Source of the DNA: Arthrobotrys musiformis
Taxonomy: Eukaryota; Ascomycota; Orbiliomycetes; Orbiliales; Orbiliaceae
NCBI GenBank assembly: GCA_036971715.1
Contig: JAVHJL010000008.1
Span: forward strand, 2,232,001-2,296,000
Direction of reading: 5' to 3'
DNA length: 64,000 nt
Made by a program: the position numbers and the translations under genes. Positions 1-10,473 of this stretch are shown here, one piece after another (position 1 is the stretch's first letter; every line of letters starts with the position of its first letter). Under the pieces are notes generated by a model. That model had not been told where the DNA came from and ran no database searches. It saw nothing but the letters and a program-made list of their open reading frames with translations.

Positions 1-224
1 TGTTCTCCTCGTTCCTGTCCTTAAACGCGTCCAATTCATCAAAAAGACGTTGCTGTTCCACCTCCAAGGTAACTATCAGGTATTACCCCACAACTTTCCA
101 TCTCCCTCCGTAGACGCGTAGCCTCCTTACGGTCTTGGGATCTTGCTTCTGGCTTCATGCTCGTTGCGAAGTACCTCGACCTTGGATTACCATAGAACGC
201 TGCTCGAAAGTTTTCTGACGTCAT
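1..224 (-). CDS. Possible partial coiled-coil protein, runs off left edge
   Basis: This is a tentative model on the minus strand. A 34-nt first exon (224-191) starts at an ATG and would end at a GT donor. A 118-nt intron (190-73) ends in CTGATAG. The second exon (72-1) then stays open in the joined phase to the edge of the window. The second-exon peptide is rich in Glu, Gln, Leu, Asp and Lys (for example EVEQQRLFDELDAF), as expected of a coiled coil. The phase fits (one nucleotide plus two), but the first exon is very short and only about 35 residues are visible. I do not recognise a family. The plus strand is also open in one frame over 2-121, so the strand is not certain. Confidence 0.3.
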
Positions 225-680
225 TTTGGCCGAGAACGCTGCTCGGTGCAAGTGTCTGCTACCTCGACCAAGGGAGGCGGCTGCTCGTTACACAAATACC
301 TTATCCCACACAAAGCCCTGCACTCTTCCCCTACATTGCAAGTTGCTTACATCGTACTTTAGCTATCTATTTCCCACTGCTAGCTTGTTATTTCCTGCCG
401 AGAATTTATTCGAAGGTCTCCATTGAAAAGCTACTGCGGAATCTCATTGCCGAGCACTCAACAAAAGACGTTGCTGAGGAAATCTCGTTGCTACGAACTC
501 TGCCCTAAACCTTTGACCTCTTAACTTCGAGTCCAGGTGTGACCTCTACCCTGTAAAACTCATCTTTTCTCATCATACCTTCATCCTCTATCTTCATCTT
601 CATCTACAAGTTCCATACTAATCATCATCACTCTACGCAGAATACCATACCATACCAAACCATACCATACCACGATCACC
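225..680. other. Intergenic region between divergent genes
   Basis: About 455 bases with no gene I can support. The open frame over 143-508 has no codon pattern or motif suggesting protein. A short word (AAAGACGTTGCTG) occurs both near 43 and near 463, and ACGCTGCTCG occurs near 198 and 236, so the stretch holds small diverged repeats. The part just before 681 is CT/CA-rich with ACCATACC repeats, as is common in fungal 5' leaders. Confidence 0.5.
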
Positions 681-1663
681 ATGGCACGACGACCGAGATA
701 CGGTGTCGTGGTTGACGGTGCCAGCGCGCCTGCTTCACCAGCGGCGTCCAGCGGCAACAGCGGCGATGGCAAGCTTCCGAGGTAACTATCTACAAATTTA
801 ATCGTCCCTCCCCTTATAACTATCAACAACACAGTACTAACATATTGTCATCTAGCCGCTCGGCCTCTCTGGTGAGCGCAGAAGTTGAAGCCCAATTCAA
901 GGGCTACCTTCTCGCAGCCCAGAAGGCCGATGAAGAGGCAAGGAAGAGCAAGCCCAGTTCCACCGGATGGGCTTCGCCGCCGTCGACTCCGAAGACCAAA
1001 GCGAGTGCTGTTGGTCAGAACGCCCCTGCCCGCAATAAGGGGAAAGGAAAGGGGGTCGTTACACAGTCCGAGGCAAAGAAGCTCGGCGCTGAACAATGGC
1101 TGGCTTTGCCGGCCGGCGTTAAGCTTGCCGATGCTTTCGAGCCAAAGGGCCTTGTAACGCCCCCGCCTGAGGCCGAAGAGCAGGAGCGTAAGCCGAATGG
1201 AGGTCCACGGATGATTAAGGTCTATGACTACCCGAGACCCTCGCAGCCTGCTTTTAAGCCAACGGACGCCCAAGTACCCGTAAGCGCTCCTAATCCTCCC
1301 CCGGCTCTGATCCCTGTTACCACTGCGCCCGTAAGAGTAATCAGGAAACCAAGAGCTCCCCAGTACCGAGCTCAGTGCCAGTCTTCTAAGCCAAAGGAGC
1401 CAAGAGTGGTACCACCTATCGTCCATCTCCCAGTTGAGATGGAAGATGTGGTTTACCACAAAAACCCGAAAATAGAGTATCGCGATTTCGACGGCGACGT
1501 CGTTATGCAAGATACCTATGAGGCTCCACTGGAAGTACCAAAGAAGCTGGATGCAGTACTGGGGCAGCGACGTTTCAAGCGCTCGAAGCAGAAGGGTAAG
1601 ATATCAGCCAGGGTGATTAAGATGGCAGAGGAGGAGATCAAAAGAATGCGCAGGTCCTCGTAG
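681..1663 (+). CDS. Hypothetical basic, proline-rich protein
   Basis: Two exons (681-781 and 856-1663) are joined across a 74-nt intron with GTAACT donor, CTAAC branch site and TCTAG acceptor. They give a 302-residue protein. The ATG at 681 is preceded by ATCACC, a good fungal start context, and lies upstream of the open frame that begins inside the intron. The protein is mostly disordered. It has a Ser/Ala-rich start, a Lys-rich patch (NKGKGKG, about residue 95), Pro-rich segments between about 135 and 200, an acidic patch (EYRDFDGDVVMQD, near 235) and a basic C-terminus (QRRFKRSKQKGK, then EEEIKRMRRSS). The basic clusters could be nuclear localisation signals. No domain is recognised. A 220-codon frame on the opposite strand is a shadow. 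Confidence 0.7.
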
Positions 1664-1753
1664 AGAAGACGAAAGTGAAGGCCCGCCGGACTGGGTAAGC
1701 TTATTATTATTGTCACGCCGTTGGTCCCGGGACGACCGAAAACTCGTCCTACC

Positions 1754-2492
1754 TGCAGAGGTGTGTGGTTCACATCTAGAAACAAAAAAACTCCTCGTCC
1801 GGGAAGAGGTTAAACTCCACGCAGAGGTGCTGGCCACATCTATAAACAAATGGCCCCTCCTTCCAGGATGAGGTTAAACTCCATGCAGAGAGGAGAGAAC
1901 CTCTATAAACAATCGGTTACCTGGAAACCAAGTTCTTGACAGAGGGGAGTGAAAAACTCCCATACTTCGGGCAAAGTGGAGACAACCTCTAGAAACAAAC
2001 ACACTTTTGCAGAGGGGAGACAACCTCTAGAAACAAATCCATCGATACGGGATCGTTGCTACGCACGGGGGAAGGACCACCCCCAGAAACAAAACCTCGC
2101 AAAGGTGACGGAAAACATCTAGAAACAAACCACCCCAGGGGGGAAGGAGCACCTCCACAAACAAAACCACCGCACGGGGGAAGGACTACCTCCAGAAAAA
2201 AACCACTGCAGAGGTGAAGGATAACACCTAGAAAGAAACCACCGCAGAGGTGAAGGACAACATCTAGAAACAAACCCTCGCAGGGAGGAAGGGTCACCTC
2301 CATAAAAAACCCATGCAGAGGTGAAGGATAACATCTACAAATAAAACCACGCACAGGTGAAGGATAACATCTAGAAACAAAACCATTGCACAGGTGAAGG
2401 ATAACATCTAGAAACAAACCATTGCAGGGGGGAAGGATCACCTCCACAAAAAAAACCATGCAGAGGTGAGGGAAAACATCTAGAAACAAACC
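1754..2492. repeat. 36-bp minisatellite array
   Basis: Diverged tandem units share a core of GCAGAGGTGAAGGA, then an ACATCTAGAAACAAA block and CCA. The array is regular with a 36-bp period from about 1997 to 2492 (roughly 14 units) and looser from 1754 to 1996. Because 36 is a multiple of three, the minus strand stays open for 166 codons (2489-1989) as a 12-residue repeat. I read that as a by-product of the period, not a gene. It lies between the gene ending at 1663 and the acyl-CoA synthetase starting near 2723, so it occupies that gene's upstream region. Confidence 0.9.
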
Positions 2493-2722
2493 CGTCTACC
2501 GTTATGGAGATCAGCTTCTGTGTTCAGTGTGGTGGCCTGGACCTGAAGGAACTGTGTTGTCGCGGATCGATTGTGGTAAGTTCGAAATAGGAAACACCCG
2601 AATGCGGCATTGCATCCTTGCTAACCGAGGCGGTGTCGGTAGATGATCTCGCAGCCGAGAGGCCCTTGCCATGGGCCTTCTCTTACCGTTTATCGTTGAC
2701 GTCCCGAGCGAACGTACAGTGG

Positions 2723-5042
2723 ATGTATCCAACCATGTTTCCGGATTCCTATTGTGCAGGTGACGGACCCCCCGAGCTCCCCAAACTTCCATTATTCAGC
2801 GCCGCAGACAAGCATGCTACCCAATTCCCGGGCAAAGCTGCACTTATCGATACCAAAGCAAGAAGGGCTTTCACGTACGGAGAGCTACTAGCCGGTACAG
2901 CCAAGGTCAAAAATCTTATTTTTCAGGCGCTGGGGGTTGATAACGCCGACATTCAGGAGCAAAGAATCGCATATCTAGTTCCTTCCGGTATTGACTACGT
3001 TCAGATCCAGTGGGGCATCTGGGCCGCCGGAGGAGTTGCTGTTCCCTTGTGCACTACGCACCCGTTTCACGAATTGGAGTATACAATCACAAATTCCAAA
3101 CCGACCCTGATATTTCTGCATCACGATTTCTCGCAGCATAAGTCGGCATTTCTCTCGAGTTTCCCTTCGATCAAGGTATTGGACGTTCCACTTTCTCATT
3201 ACGACCCGGAGCATCCAAGTTTCTCGGTACCTTCTACATCATTTTATCCAGCATTCTCGCTTTCTCGAAGGGCTCTCATTATTTACACGTCCGGCACGAC
3301 CTCAAGACCTAAAGGTTGCGTCACGACACATGCAAACATCGATTTCCAAGCAAACTCTCTCGTTAAAGCATGGAAGTATTCCCCCCACGATTACTTACTA
3401 CACGTTCTACCATTGCATCACGTTCACGGCATAATTAATGGACTCACGGCAACACTTCTCGCCGGTGGCACGGTTGAACTACATCCGAAATTCGATCCAG
3501 TTGTGGTCTGGAAGCGATGGATGGACGGCGATTCCACAATGTTCATGGCTGTTCCGACAGTTTACTCACGATTGAACTCTTACTTCCTCGAACACATTGC
3601 AGGCACAGATGATGAGCAACGGGCTAGAGATAGTACTCGAAAGCTCCGCCTTACTGTGAGTGGAAGCGCAGCGTTACCAACAAGCGTCAAGCAAAAGTTT
3701 GAAGACATTACTGGTCAAGTTTTGCTTGAAAGGTATGGGATGACAGAGATTGGTATGGGTCTCAGTTGTCGCTATGATAATTTTGATAGACTTGGCCGAC
3801 CCGATGGAAGCGTCGGTTGGCCTCTTGATGGAGTTGAAGTCAGACTTGTGCAAGATAGTGGTTACATAATACCTTTTGGATCACAAGGCAAAGTCACGGC
3901 AGGAACAGATGATGGTAGTTTTACGAATACCGTTCTGGGATCACGAACCCTCAGAGCAACAAGATTAAGTGATGATGGTGAGAACAAAACATCTTTTGGA
4001 TTAAAGGATATTGACTCTGGGCGAGCTGAAAGCACTGTAGTGGATTCACGGCTACAAAGTGTTGAAAATTTTACAGGACCGCAAACCGTTGAAAGGGACG
4101 TAGTATTACGAGGCACTGGACGAAATGCAGATAACCGTGGCGACGAGACGCATACAGGACTTCAAAGCGCGGAAGTATCAACACGATTCGACGTGAAGAC
4201 CTCGACTACCGTCTCGGACTCTAGCACCCGGACAGAGACATCTAGTCCTCGGTTTTCAGAAAGCCCATTTGAAACTGAACTGCCGACGAAAGTGTCGAAC
4301 CCTGAGCACCCGAAGGGGGTCTTTAGTGCCAAAATACCAATGCGAATATCCAATCCTAGACAATCGGAAGAAGACTCTACTATCGAAAGTAGTATTGAGG
4401 CTATACTTACCGATCCGTCAATGAGAGCACAAAACCCTTATATAAATAACATCCAAACAACTCCCGAAGCACAAGATACCGAAAGGTCTAGCACGGGAAC
4501 CTATATAAGTGGCGAGATTCAAATCAGAGGCCCAAACGTCTTTAGAGAGTAAGTACATCTGACCATCTAATCCTAGAAAAAGTCACTGACGAATCCCGGA
4601 CAGGTATTGGGAAAACCCCGGCGCAACGGCCAAAGAATTCACAGAAGATGGTTACTTCAAGACCGGAGATATTGCTTATCGCGACGAACATGGTGCTTAC
4701 TACATCCAAGGCCGAAGCTCGGTTGATATCATCAAATCGGGTGGCTACAAAATTTCAGCATTAGAAGTCGAACGTGAGATTCTATCAAACATCCCGAACG
4801 TCAGAGAAGCCGTCGTGGTGGGTATACCTGACGAAGAATGGGGAGAACGAGTCGCGGCTGTCGTTGTGACGGAAGATGGGGCCGAAGGCATAGAGTTAAA
4901 AGAGTTCCGGGATAGTTTGAGGAGTACTCTAGCTCCCTACAAGATCCCGACCCTCCTAAAAGCTGTTCGCGATATTCAAAGGAACGCTATGGGCAAAGTC
5001 AACAAGAAACACCTGATACATAATCTTTGGCCATCCCCATGA
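2723..5042 (+). CDS. Acyl-CoA synthetase, ACSF3/malonyl-CoA synthetase-like
   Basis: An AMP-forming enzyme expected to activate a short acyl or dicarboxylic acid (malonate is the best guess) with ATP and CoA. Exons 2723-4548 and 4604-5042 flank a 55-nt intron and give 754 residues. The ATP loop YTSGTTSRPKG is near residue 188, the HVLPLHHVHG block typical of ACSF3 near 225, and ERYGMTEIG near 336. After the intron come GYFKTGD (about 624), KSGGYKISALEVE (about 652) and the AMGKVNKK catalytic lysine motif (about 736). Between VRLVQDSG (about 373) and GEIQIRGPNVF (about 596) sits a Ser/Thr/Asp/Glu-rich stretch of about 200 residues where ACSF3 proteins normally have only a short loop. It is in frame and open. 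The frame has no ATG before 2723; 2735 is another possible start. I see no clear mitochondrial or peroxisomal signal. Confidence 0.85.
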
Positions 5043-5393
5043 AGGCCTCCTGACCCCGGTCGTCACGAGCTGGTTCAACACCACGAGCACGAGCTAACAT
5101 CTTGACACGCTCATGCCCATGAGACCCCGGATTCGCACAGGCAACTCTAAGCCGGACATCGAAGGTGAAAAAAAAAACCCCCGAGAATGAAAAAGGAAAA
5201 TAAAAAGAAAAATAATAACAAAAAAAAAATGATAAGAAAAAGAAAATAGGGCCCCTTTCTCTGAACAGTGTGGCCCTCCCTAAAAGGGATCAAGAGTGAA
5301 AATAAAAGTGAAGACCCATGGAAAATAAGAAAGAGAAGAAAAAAGACCAGATAAAAAGAGAAAATGGGGGAATCAAACTGGTCAAGAAACCTA
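5043..5393. other. Intergenic, purine-rich low-complexity stretch
   Basis: The 3' flank of the acyl-CoA synthetase. From about 5165 to 5350 it is strongly A/G-biased on the plus strand (long runs of A with AAGA and AAAT). The open frames across it are Lys/Glu-rich or Phe/Leu-rich artefacts of that bias. No gene is seen. Confidence 0.6.
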
Positions 5394-5991
5394 GACCGCG
5401 GCTGGCCTTCAAAGAAATCCCTCACCGGGCCAGCCGCGGTCAGCCCAAAAAAGGGTTTTCACAAAGATCCATAGGGATCTATAGGCTAAAGAAAGCCTAC
5501 GGCCGCGGCTGGTCTTAAACAAGATAGAAAATACCTAAGACTAGCCGCGGCCCATAGGCCCTTCTCCAAAAATCCAAAACGATCTGTGGGCTAAAGAAAG
5601 CCTACGGCCGCGGTTGGTCTTAAATAAGAGTGAAAATACATAAGACTAGCCGCGGCCCATAGGCGCTCCCTAAAAGATCCATAAGGATTTGTGGGCTACA
5701 GAAAGCCTACGGCCGCGGTTGGTCTTAAATAGGAGGGAAAATACATAAGACCAGCCGCGGCCCATAGGCGCTTCCTTACATCGGAAAATTTTCTATCCTG
5801 TTTCTCTACTACGCCGGTAGATTACTCATGCATGTATATAGACCATAGCCTGGACCTACGGTGCCAGCCTCGTAGCCCCCGAGCCAGATATAAAAATAAA
5901 TAAATAGAAAAATACAATAACCTGGCTCGGGGGCTATGAACCCCACACAACTAATCCTCCGCTTATCGGAGGATGTTGGCACCGTAGGTCC
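5394..5991. repeat. Array of GC-rich stem-loops (inverted repeats)
   Basis: Six predicted hairpins lie within 600 bp. The first has perfect 14-bp arms (5394-5407 and 5428-5441, GACCGCGGCTGGCC). Three tandem units of about 105 bp follow, each with arms of about 23 bp built on GCCTACGGCCGCGG...GGTCTTA; first arms begin near 5495, 5600 and 5705, second arms end near 5558, 5664 and 5768. A nested hairpin follows: outer arms 5852-5866 and 5977-5991 (15 bp, perfect), inner arms 5873-5887 and 5922-5936 (15 bp, perfect) around an AT-rich loop. A further 8-bp hairpin lies at 5954-5974. No ORF explains them. They could be a MITE-like family, a source of double-stranded RNA, or satellite units. Confidence 0.85.
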
Positions 5992-6271
5992 GGGAATTAA
6001 TCAACTAATGAAATCAAATCAAATCAACCTAATAATATTCTCTAAACTCCGTAGTAAAGTAATTCAAGGCCAGATCCACAGCTTTTGGGTTTCCAGGTGT
6101 GCACGATCACTGACTTTTATGTTTTTAAATTTGACAAAGTCGGGGTATATTAATATTAACTTAGCTACCGCAGGAAAGTAGTCCCCGGGCGATATCATAC
6201 ACTAGTACTGGCAAGGAGACGTCTAGACACACTTCATACCCAACAATACAAGAGTAAAACAAACATTCCCA
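5992..6271. other. Intergenic, AT-rich
   Basis: No gene is seen between the hairpin array and the stop of the minus-strand gene at 6272. The short frame 5936-6181 starts inside a hairpin arm and is not supported. Confidence 0.5.
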
Positions 6272-7054
6272 TCATGGCCCACCCAGCACATCTTCGTGAT
6301 AAACCTCTCGAGTCGTCCAGGCTCTCCCATCCAATGCATAGTTCCATGAAAACTCCGGAAACAGTACCCAGGTCGTAAGTAAAGCCGTTAGAATACTCAA
6401 ACCGTCGATAAGCCGCCCCTCCAGGCCAGGGCAGGTGAAGTAGAGTGACAATCTTTTGTAGAGGATCAACATAGCGGGGATAAAAACGACCGGGTCGTAA
6501 CAAAAGGCCAGCGGTGATGTAAAGGGCTCTAAACAGTACGCCAGAGGAGCTCTGTAAGGCGTTGAAGTAGATTCGGATAGCTGTCGAGCATCCGAATCTC
6601 GACGTCGATAGAAATCCCCTAGTAGTAGCTGAAATGTAGCCGGGTCGGATTTTATGTAGACCGCTGAAACCACAAACATGCTTAGGACCGAATCAGCTGC
6701 TCGTTGACGCCACTCGTGCCCGCTGAGCCATAGGTGCGCAAATCCCAGCCCAATGCCCCCACTGATAACGCCAGAAATCCGAGAAGGGTTGGTCAAAGCG
6801 GAGAAGGCTATCCGGACAAGGATTATCGGCCGGATCCATCTTCTATACACCGCGGAGATGTTTCCCAGTGATTGGACAATTTGAGGAGGAAGGTTTGAAA
6901 GGACGTCCGATAGGATGGGGCCAAGGCTCCCCTTTACGCCCTTTTTCGAAGATCTTTTAGAGCTAGATCTTATGGCAGCTTCGACATCTTCGAGTAGTTC
7001 TGGGGCTTCGTCGGGTTCGCTATCGTCGACAAGTGTGTCCCGTTTCGTTGGCAT
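6272..7054 (-). CDS. Hypothetical membrane-associated protein
   Basis: A single-exon frame of 260 residues. The longer open frame to 7099 has no ATG before 7054, so I start at ATGCCAACG. The N-terminus is acidic (DDSEPDEAPELLEDVE, residues 10-25), followed by a basic Ser/Lys patch (SSSKRSSKKGVKG). The remainder has several hydrophobic or amphipathic segments. These include a Gly-rich one near residues 110-125 (GVISGGIGLGFAHLWL), one near 140-150 (LSMFVVSAVYI), one near 195-205 (DPVVFIPAMLILY) and one near 225-240 (LSILTALLTTWVLF). This suggests a multi-pass membrane protein of mitochondria or peroxisomes, but I do not recognise the family. No introns are needed. Confidence 0.65.
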   Translation of the reverse strand: MPTKRDTLVDDSEPDEAPELLEDVEAAIRSSSKRSSKKGVKGSLGPILSDVLSNLPPQIVQSLGNISAVYRRWIRPIILVRIAFSALTNPSRISGVISGGIGLGFAHLWLSGHEWRQRAADSVLSMFVVSAVYIKSDPATFQLLLGDFYRRRDSDARQLSESTSTPYRAPLAYCLEPFTSPLAFCYDPVVFIPAMLILYKRLSLYFTCPGLEGRLIDGLSILTALLTTWVLFPEFSWNYALDGRAWTTREVYHEDVLGGP

Positions 7055-10000
7055 TTCCAATTTTAACGGTTGATGAAATTTGCGAAGAGGGATAATCAAT
7101 AAAGCCAGAAGAATCTTCCTCAGGAATTGTCGCTTAGAAAAGATTAAAGGTTCAGCAGCCTCCTGTATAAATAATAAAATTACGTGTGCAAGAGGCAGCC
7201 ACCCACGCAGTATCTGTATCAGTATCTAGGTATGTATAACACCAGTATAGATACAGTATTGCCTTGTGCTTAGACACCCTGTGGTTTGGGTACATGCAAA
7301 ACAATTTTCTATCGAATATACATTCGCGATAAAAGCCTTCGCATTTAAACATTTACATCGCCGTATCGAACTCGACGCAGACGTCTATATGGCTCGTATT
7401 CGTGAAAAGCTAGAATATTTGCACTTGACCCCTCTCCCTAGTTGGCTGCCATATATGACGAGATTTATCCGACCATGTCGGATTTGCTGCTGCACACCAC
7501 TCTGGATTATATAATGCTTTTTCGCATCGTTGCAATGTTACAATGCAGCAAAATATCCAACAAAGTGGTCCAATCCAGAAGCCTGAAAATACCAAGCCAA
7601 CAGGACATTGCAGTGCCATGACAAAATGTGGCGTTACCAAGCGTCAAGGCTGGCATCTTCCGCGTCCTGTTCTTGTCGAATTCTGTTACTAGATTGTCAA
7701 TACAGCGCACGAATACAAGCTGGACAAGGCTTCGAAATTGTCGAGTTCGGAGTTCGGGCGTGTTGTCATACTATAGGCAGCCTCGATGCCAGTTAGCTAA
7801 GCTAAGTGTTGTGCAAAGCACACCAAGGAAAGCTTGCAGAATGCACGAAGAAAGCTTGGGGTTGAATGGAAGCTAGCTCAAAAACCTGGGCTGGGGAAGA
7901 TATCGGATAGATTAACCGGCCCGTATCCTTGAAATTTCACGTCGTTTTGGCAGCCTACGTGCAGCGTGCGCTCGTATCGTCCGATTCTACGCCGGTACCT
8001 TGTCGAACTCATCGATGTATCGCAGAGGCGACGGCGCTGTGCCGCTTGAACGCATTAAACGCAGCACCGGCTATTCTAGAATCTATAACATGGAAAATTA
8101 CAACCATGGCCACAGGGCCAGATGCCAGGCTTATTTGCCTAAGAAACAGTCCGCAGCACGGAGGAACGTTCAAACGGCGCCGACGTGATACTACATGCAC
8201 ATGTGTACATTGAAGCAACGCCCTCACCCCAGCCTAGCCGCAGTTCGGAAATTGTAAAATTGTGGACGTTCAAACCCAAGAATACAATCTTGGCTGACAT
8301 GATGCGTGAAATATGTGCTTATATAATCCGCCGTGGTCAAAAATGTGGAGTCATAGATAATATATGGCCTTAGCCCGATTCTCGCAAGTCCAGATCGACA
8401 ATTTATCAAAAATGCTATTCGGGACGATATTACGACTACGGTACTACCAGAAAGCCTATTCACTAAAACCTGTTATCTAAGTTGTGTAATTATAATCATG
8501 TGTATGTTACACTTTACCCATTTAGCACCTGGGTACTGATGGGAAGGGTCAATAAAACATAAAGCTCTCAACGATAGACATTCCGAAATCTGCGTGCAAA
8601 AACCCTCGATTTAAAAGCATTTGTTAACTCTTATACGGAGGGTCAGTTACGGGTACTTGCAGGGAAGAGTTAACTGTTGATGACAAAATAATTGAAGGTA
8701 TATGTCTGGACGACTCAAATACGCGATATCGATTGCTCCGGCGGTATTTATCTATCTATCAATTGGGCGAATTGGAACACCTCGATATGGCGAGTTAGTC
8801 CGCTCCGAACCGAGGGGCGTCCATAGAAATTCGAAACCTCTCTTGCAGCAACAGCAATATTAATATTCTCATCCTCGCAGAGCCGGCGCTTTCTTAGCCT
8901 TGTAGCCAAGTGTCTTTCATGACAAGCAGGAAGGCGAGCATTTATAGTATTGTTTCACGGTCTACTGATTTCCTTAATTCAAAGCTGGATCTTAGCCACC
9001 TTCAATATAATTGATTACGGGATCTAGCCCTGAGAAGCGGGGTTGATATTGTCAAGAAATTTAGGAGCTAGGCTGGGTACGAGACGAGCCAAGGCCAGGA
9101 TGCTTGAATAGGCGCGTTCAAGTAGTTTAGGCCAGGTTTCTCAAGGCACAAAACATCAAATATTAAATATGTAACATAACTGTACTACCTAGGTACTCAA
9201 TGAAGACTCCTGAATCAAATCCGGGCAACATTCCGATCGCGATACCGTCCGTGGTATATCAATCAATCTCCAGCTGAGCAACCTATTTCAGGAAGCGGTG
9301 CACTACTAGTGAAGTAATCCTTTCCTATATTCTGAGTTTGTCATATATAGAGTCCTAGATTTCTCCCCAGAGTACCTCAGACGTGTCTCTGCTGGAACTC
9401 TTTATAACCTTGACTTGCTCATTTACGCGGGTCGGCCAGCATGGAGAAATCCAGATGTGCGTTTTAAATCCCCCACTCTTCTCAGAGAATATTCGAATGA
9501 ATGTTAGAGGTAGTTAGTACATAGAAGGTCCGTAAAACAGCAGATGTCCTAACTAGCGACGTCTCAATATAAAATCCGCCCGTGCAAACCTTGTTGCATA
9601 ACCCACGGAAATGCGGGATGCGATCCATGGTTCCAAACCTCGCCTAGAAAAAATCTCCTCGAGCTCAAAGGTATAGGACACCCCTTAATGCGTGCTTCAA
9701 ACGCTCACACAATCCCCTTTGAAGATTCAACCTCGGTTTAAACAGATAGCCTCGTCAGCCGTCCATAACTTCTGTGTAATATTATGACCCTGAGATAATA
9801 GACTCTGGTAAAAGTGCATAGGAAATCCGGATTCCTAATGAGGCCGAAAGTCAGGGTTACAGCTAAACGACGGTATCGGCGCCATGTATCCCATTCTAGC
9901 CCTGTTCGACGAGCCCTTGGCTCGTCTATCTGAATGGTGGGATTTTGTTCCCCATATTTCTCGCCAAGATCTAAATATCCATTAGGTTCAACGGTCTGCG

Positions 10001-10473
10001 TTTCAGATTAGCCTGTTACAACTTCTTTACTGAACACCATGGAACTTGCCGCTTACCGCCTGCGGTGGGAGATCAGACGAATTCGCGAAACCAATTCTCC
10101 TGAATTATACTATTGTTTTCCGCCGTGGCATTTTCAGACCCTTGGATATCCCCGCGTTGTTCGTCCCGAAATCCCTAAGGGCGACCCCATAGTCGTTCGA
10201 AGGTTTGGTAGCGGCATAGCGCTCAATTTTTCGCCTCCAGGTGGACATGCGTGCCCTTTAGGCCCTCGGTTTGCGGCAGGAAACCCGATGCAATGACAGA
10301 CTCGTTTTACGGAATTTATAAATTATAAATAGCCCCACTAAGGGCTGACCCGATTGGAGTTTTACTGACCTTGGAGAGGACCTCGAGTAACAGGATATAA
10401 ATACCCATTGGTTTTTAGAAAATCTGCGTACGTACCTGGTAATCTTGGTGCTTCTTACCCTTCCAAAGACACG
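7055..10473. other. 3.4-kb intergenic region
   Basis: No gene I can support. Several frames of 60-94 codons on both strands overlap each other and lack motifs. The only one with a good start context is 10039-10296 (CACCATGG, 85 codons, rich in Arg and Pro). It lies in the pectate lyase upstream region and has no recognisable domain. The sequence is AT-leaning with scattered TACCTAGGTA-type words that recur in other intergenic parts of the window. Confidence 0.5.
10396..10403 (+). promoter_or_regulatory. TATA-like box of pectate lyase gene
   Basis: TATAAATA lies 71 bases before the pectate lyase ATG at 10474, with a short leader between. The placement fits a TATA-driven inducible promoter. 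Confidence 0.5.

Noticed and set aside
848..1510. A 220-codon minus frame opposite the basic protein
   Set aside because: The plus strand has an ATG, an intron with all splice signals and a biased composition; the minus frame has none of these.
1989..2489. A 166-codon minus frame of Cys/Pro/Phe-rich 12-residue repeats
   Set aside because: It arises from a 36-bp minisatellite whose period is a multiple of three. No start context, signal or splice structure supports a gene.
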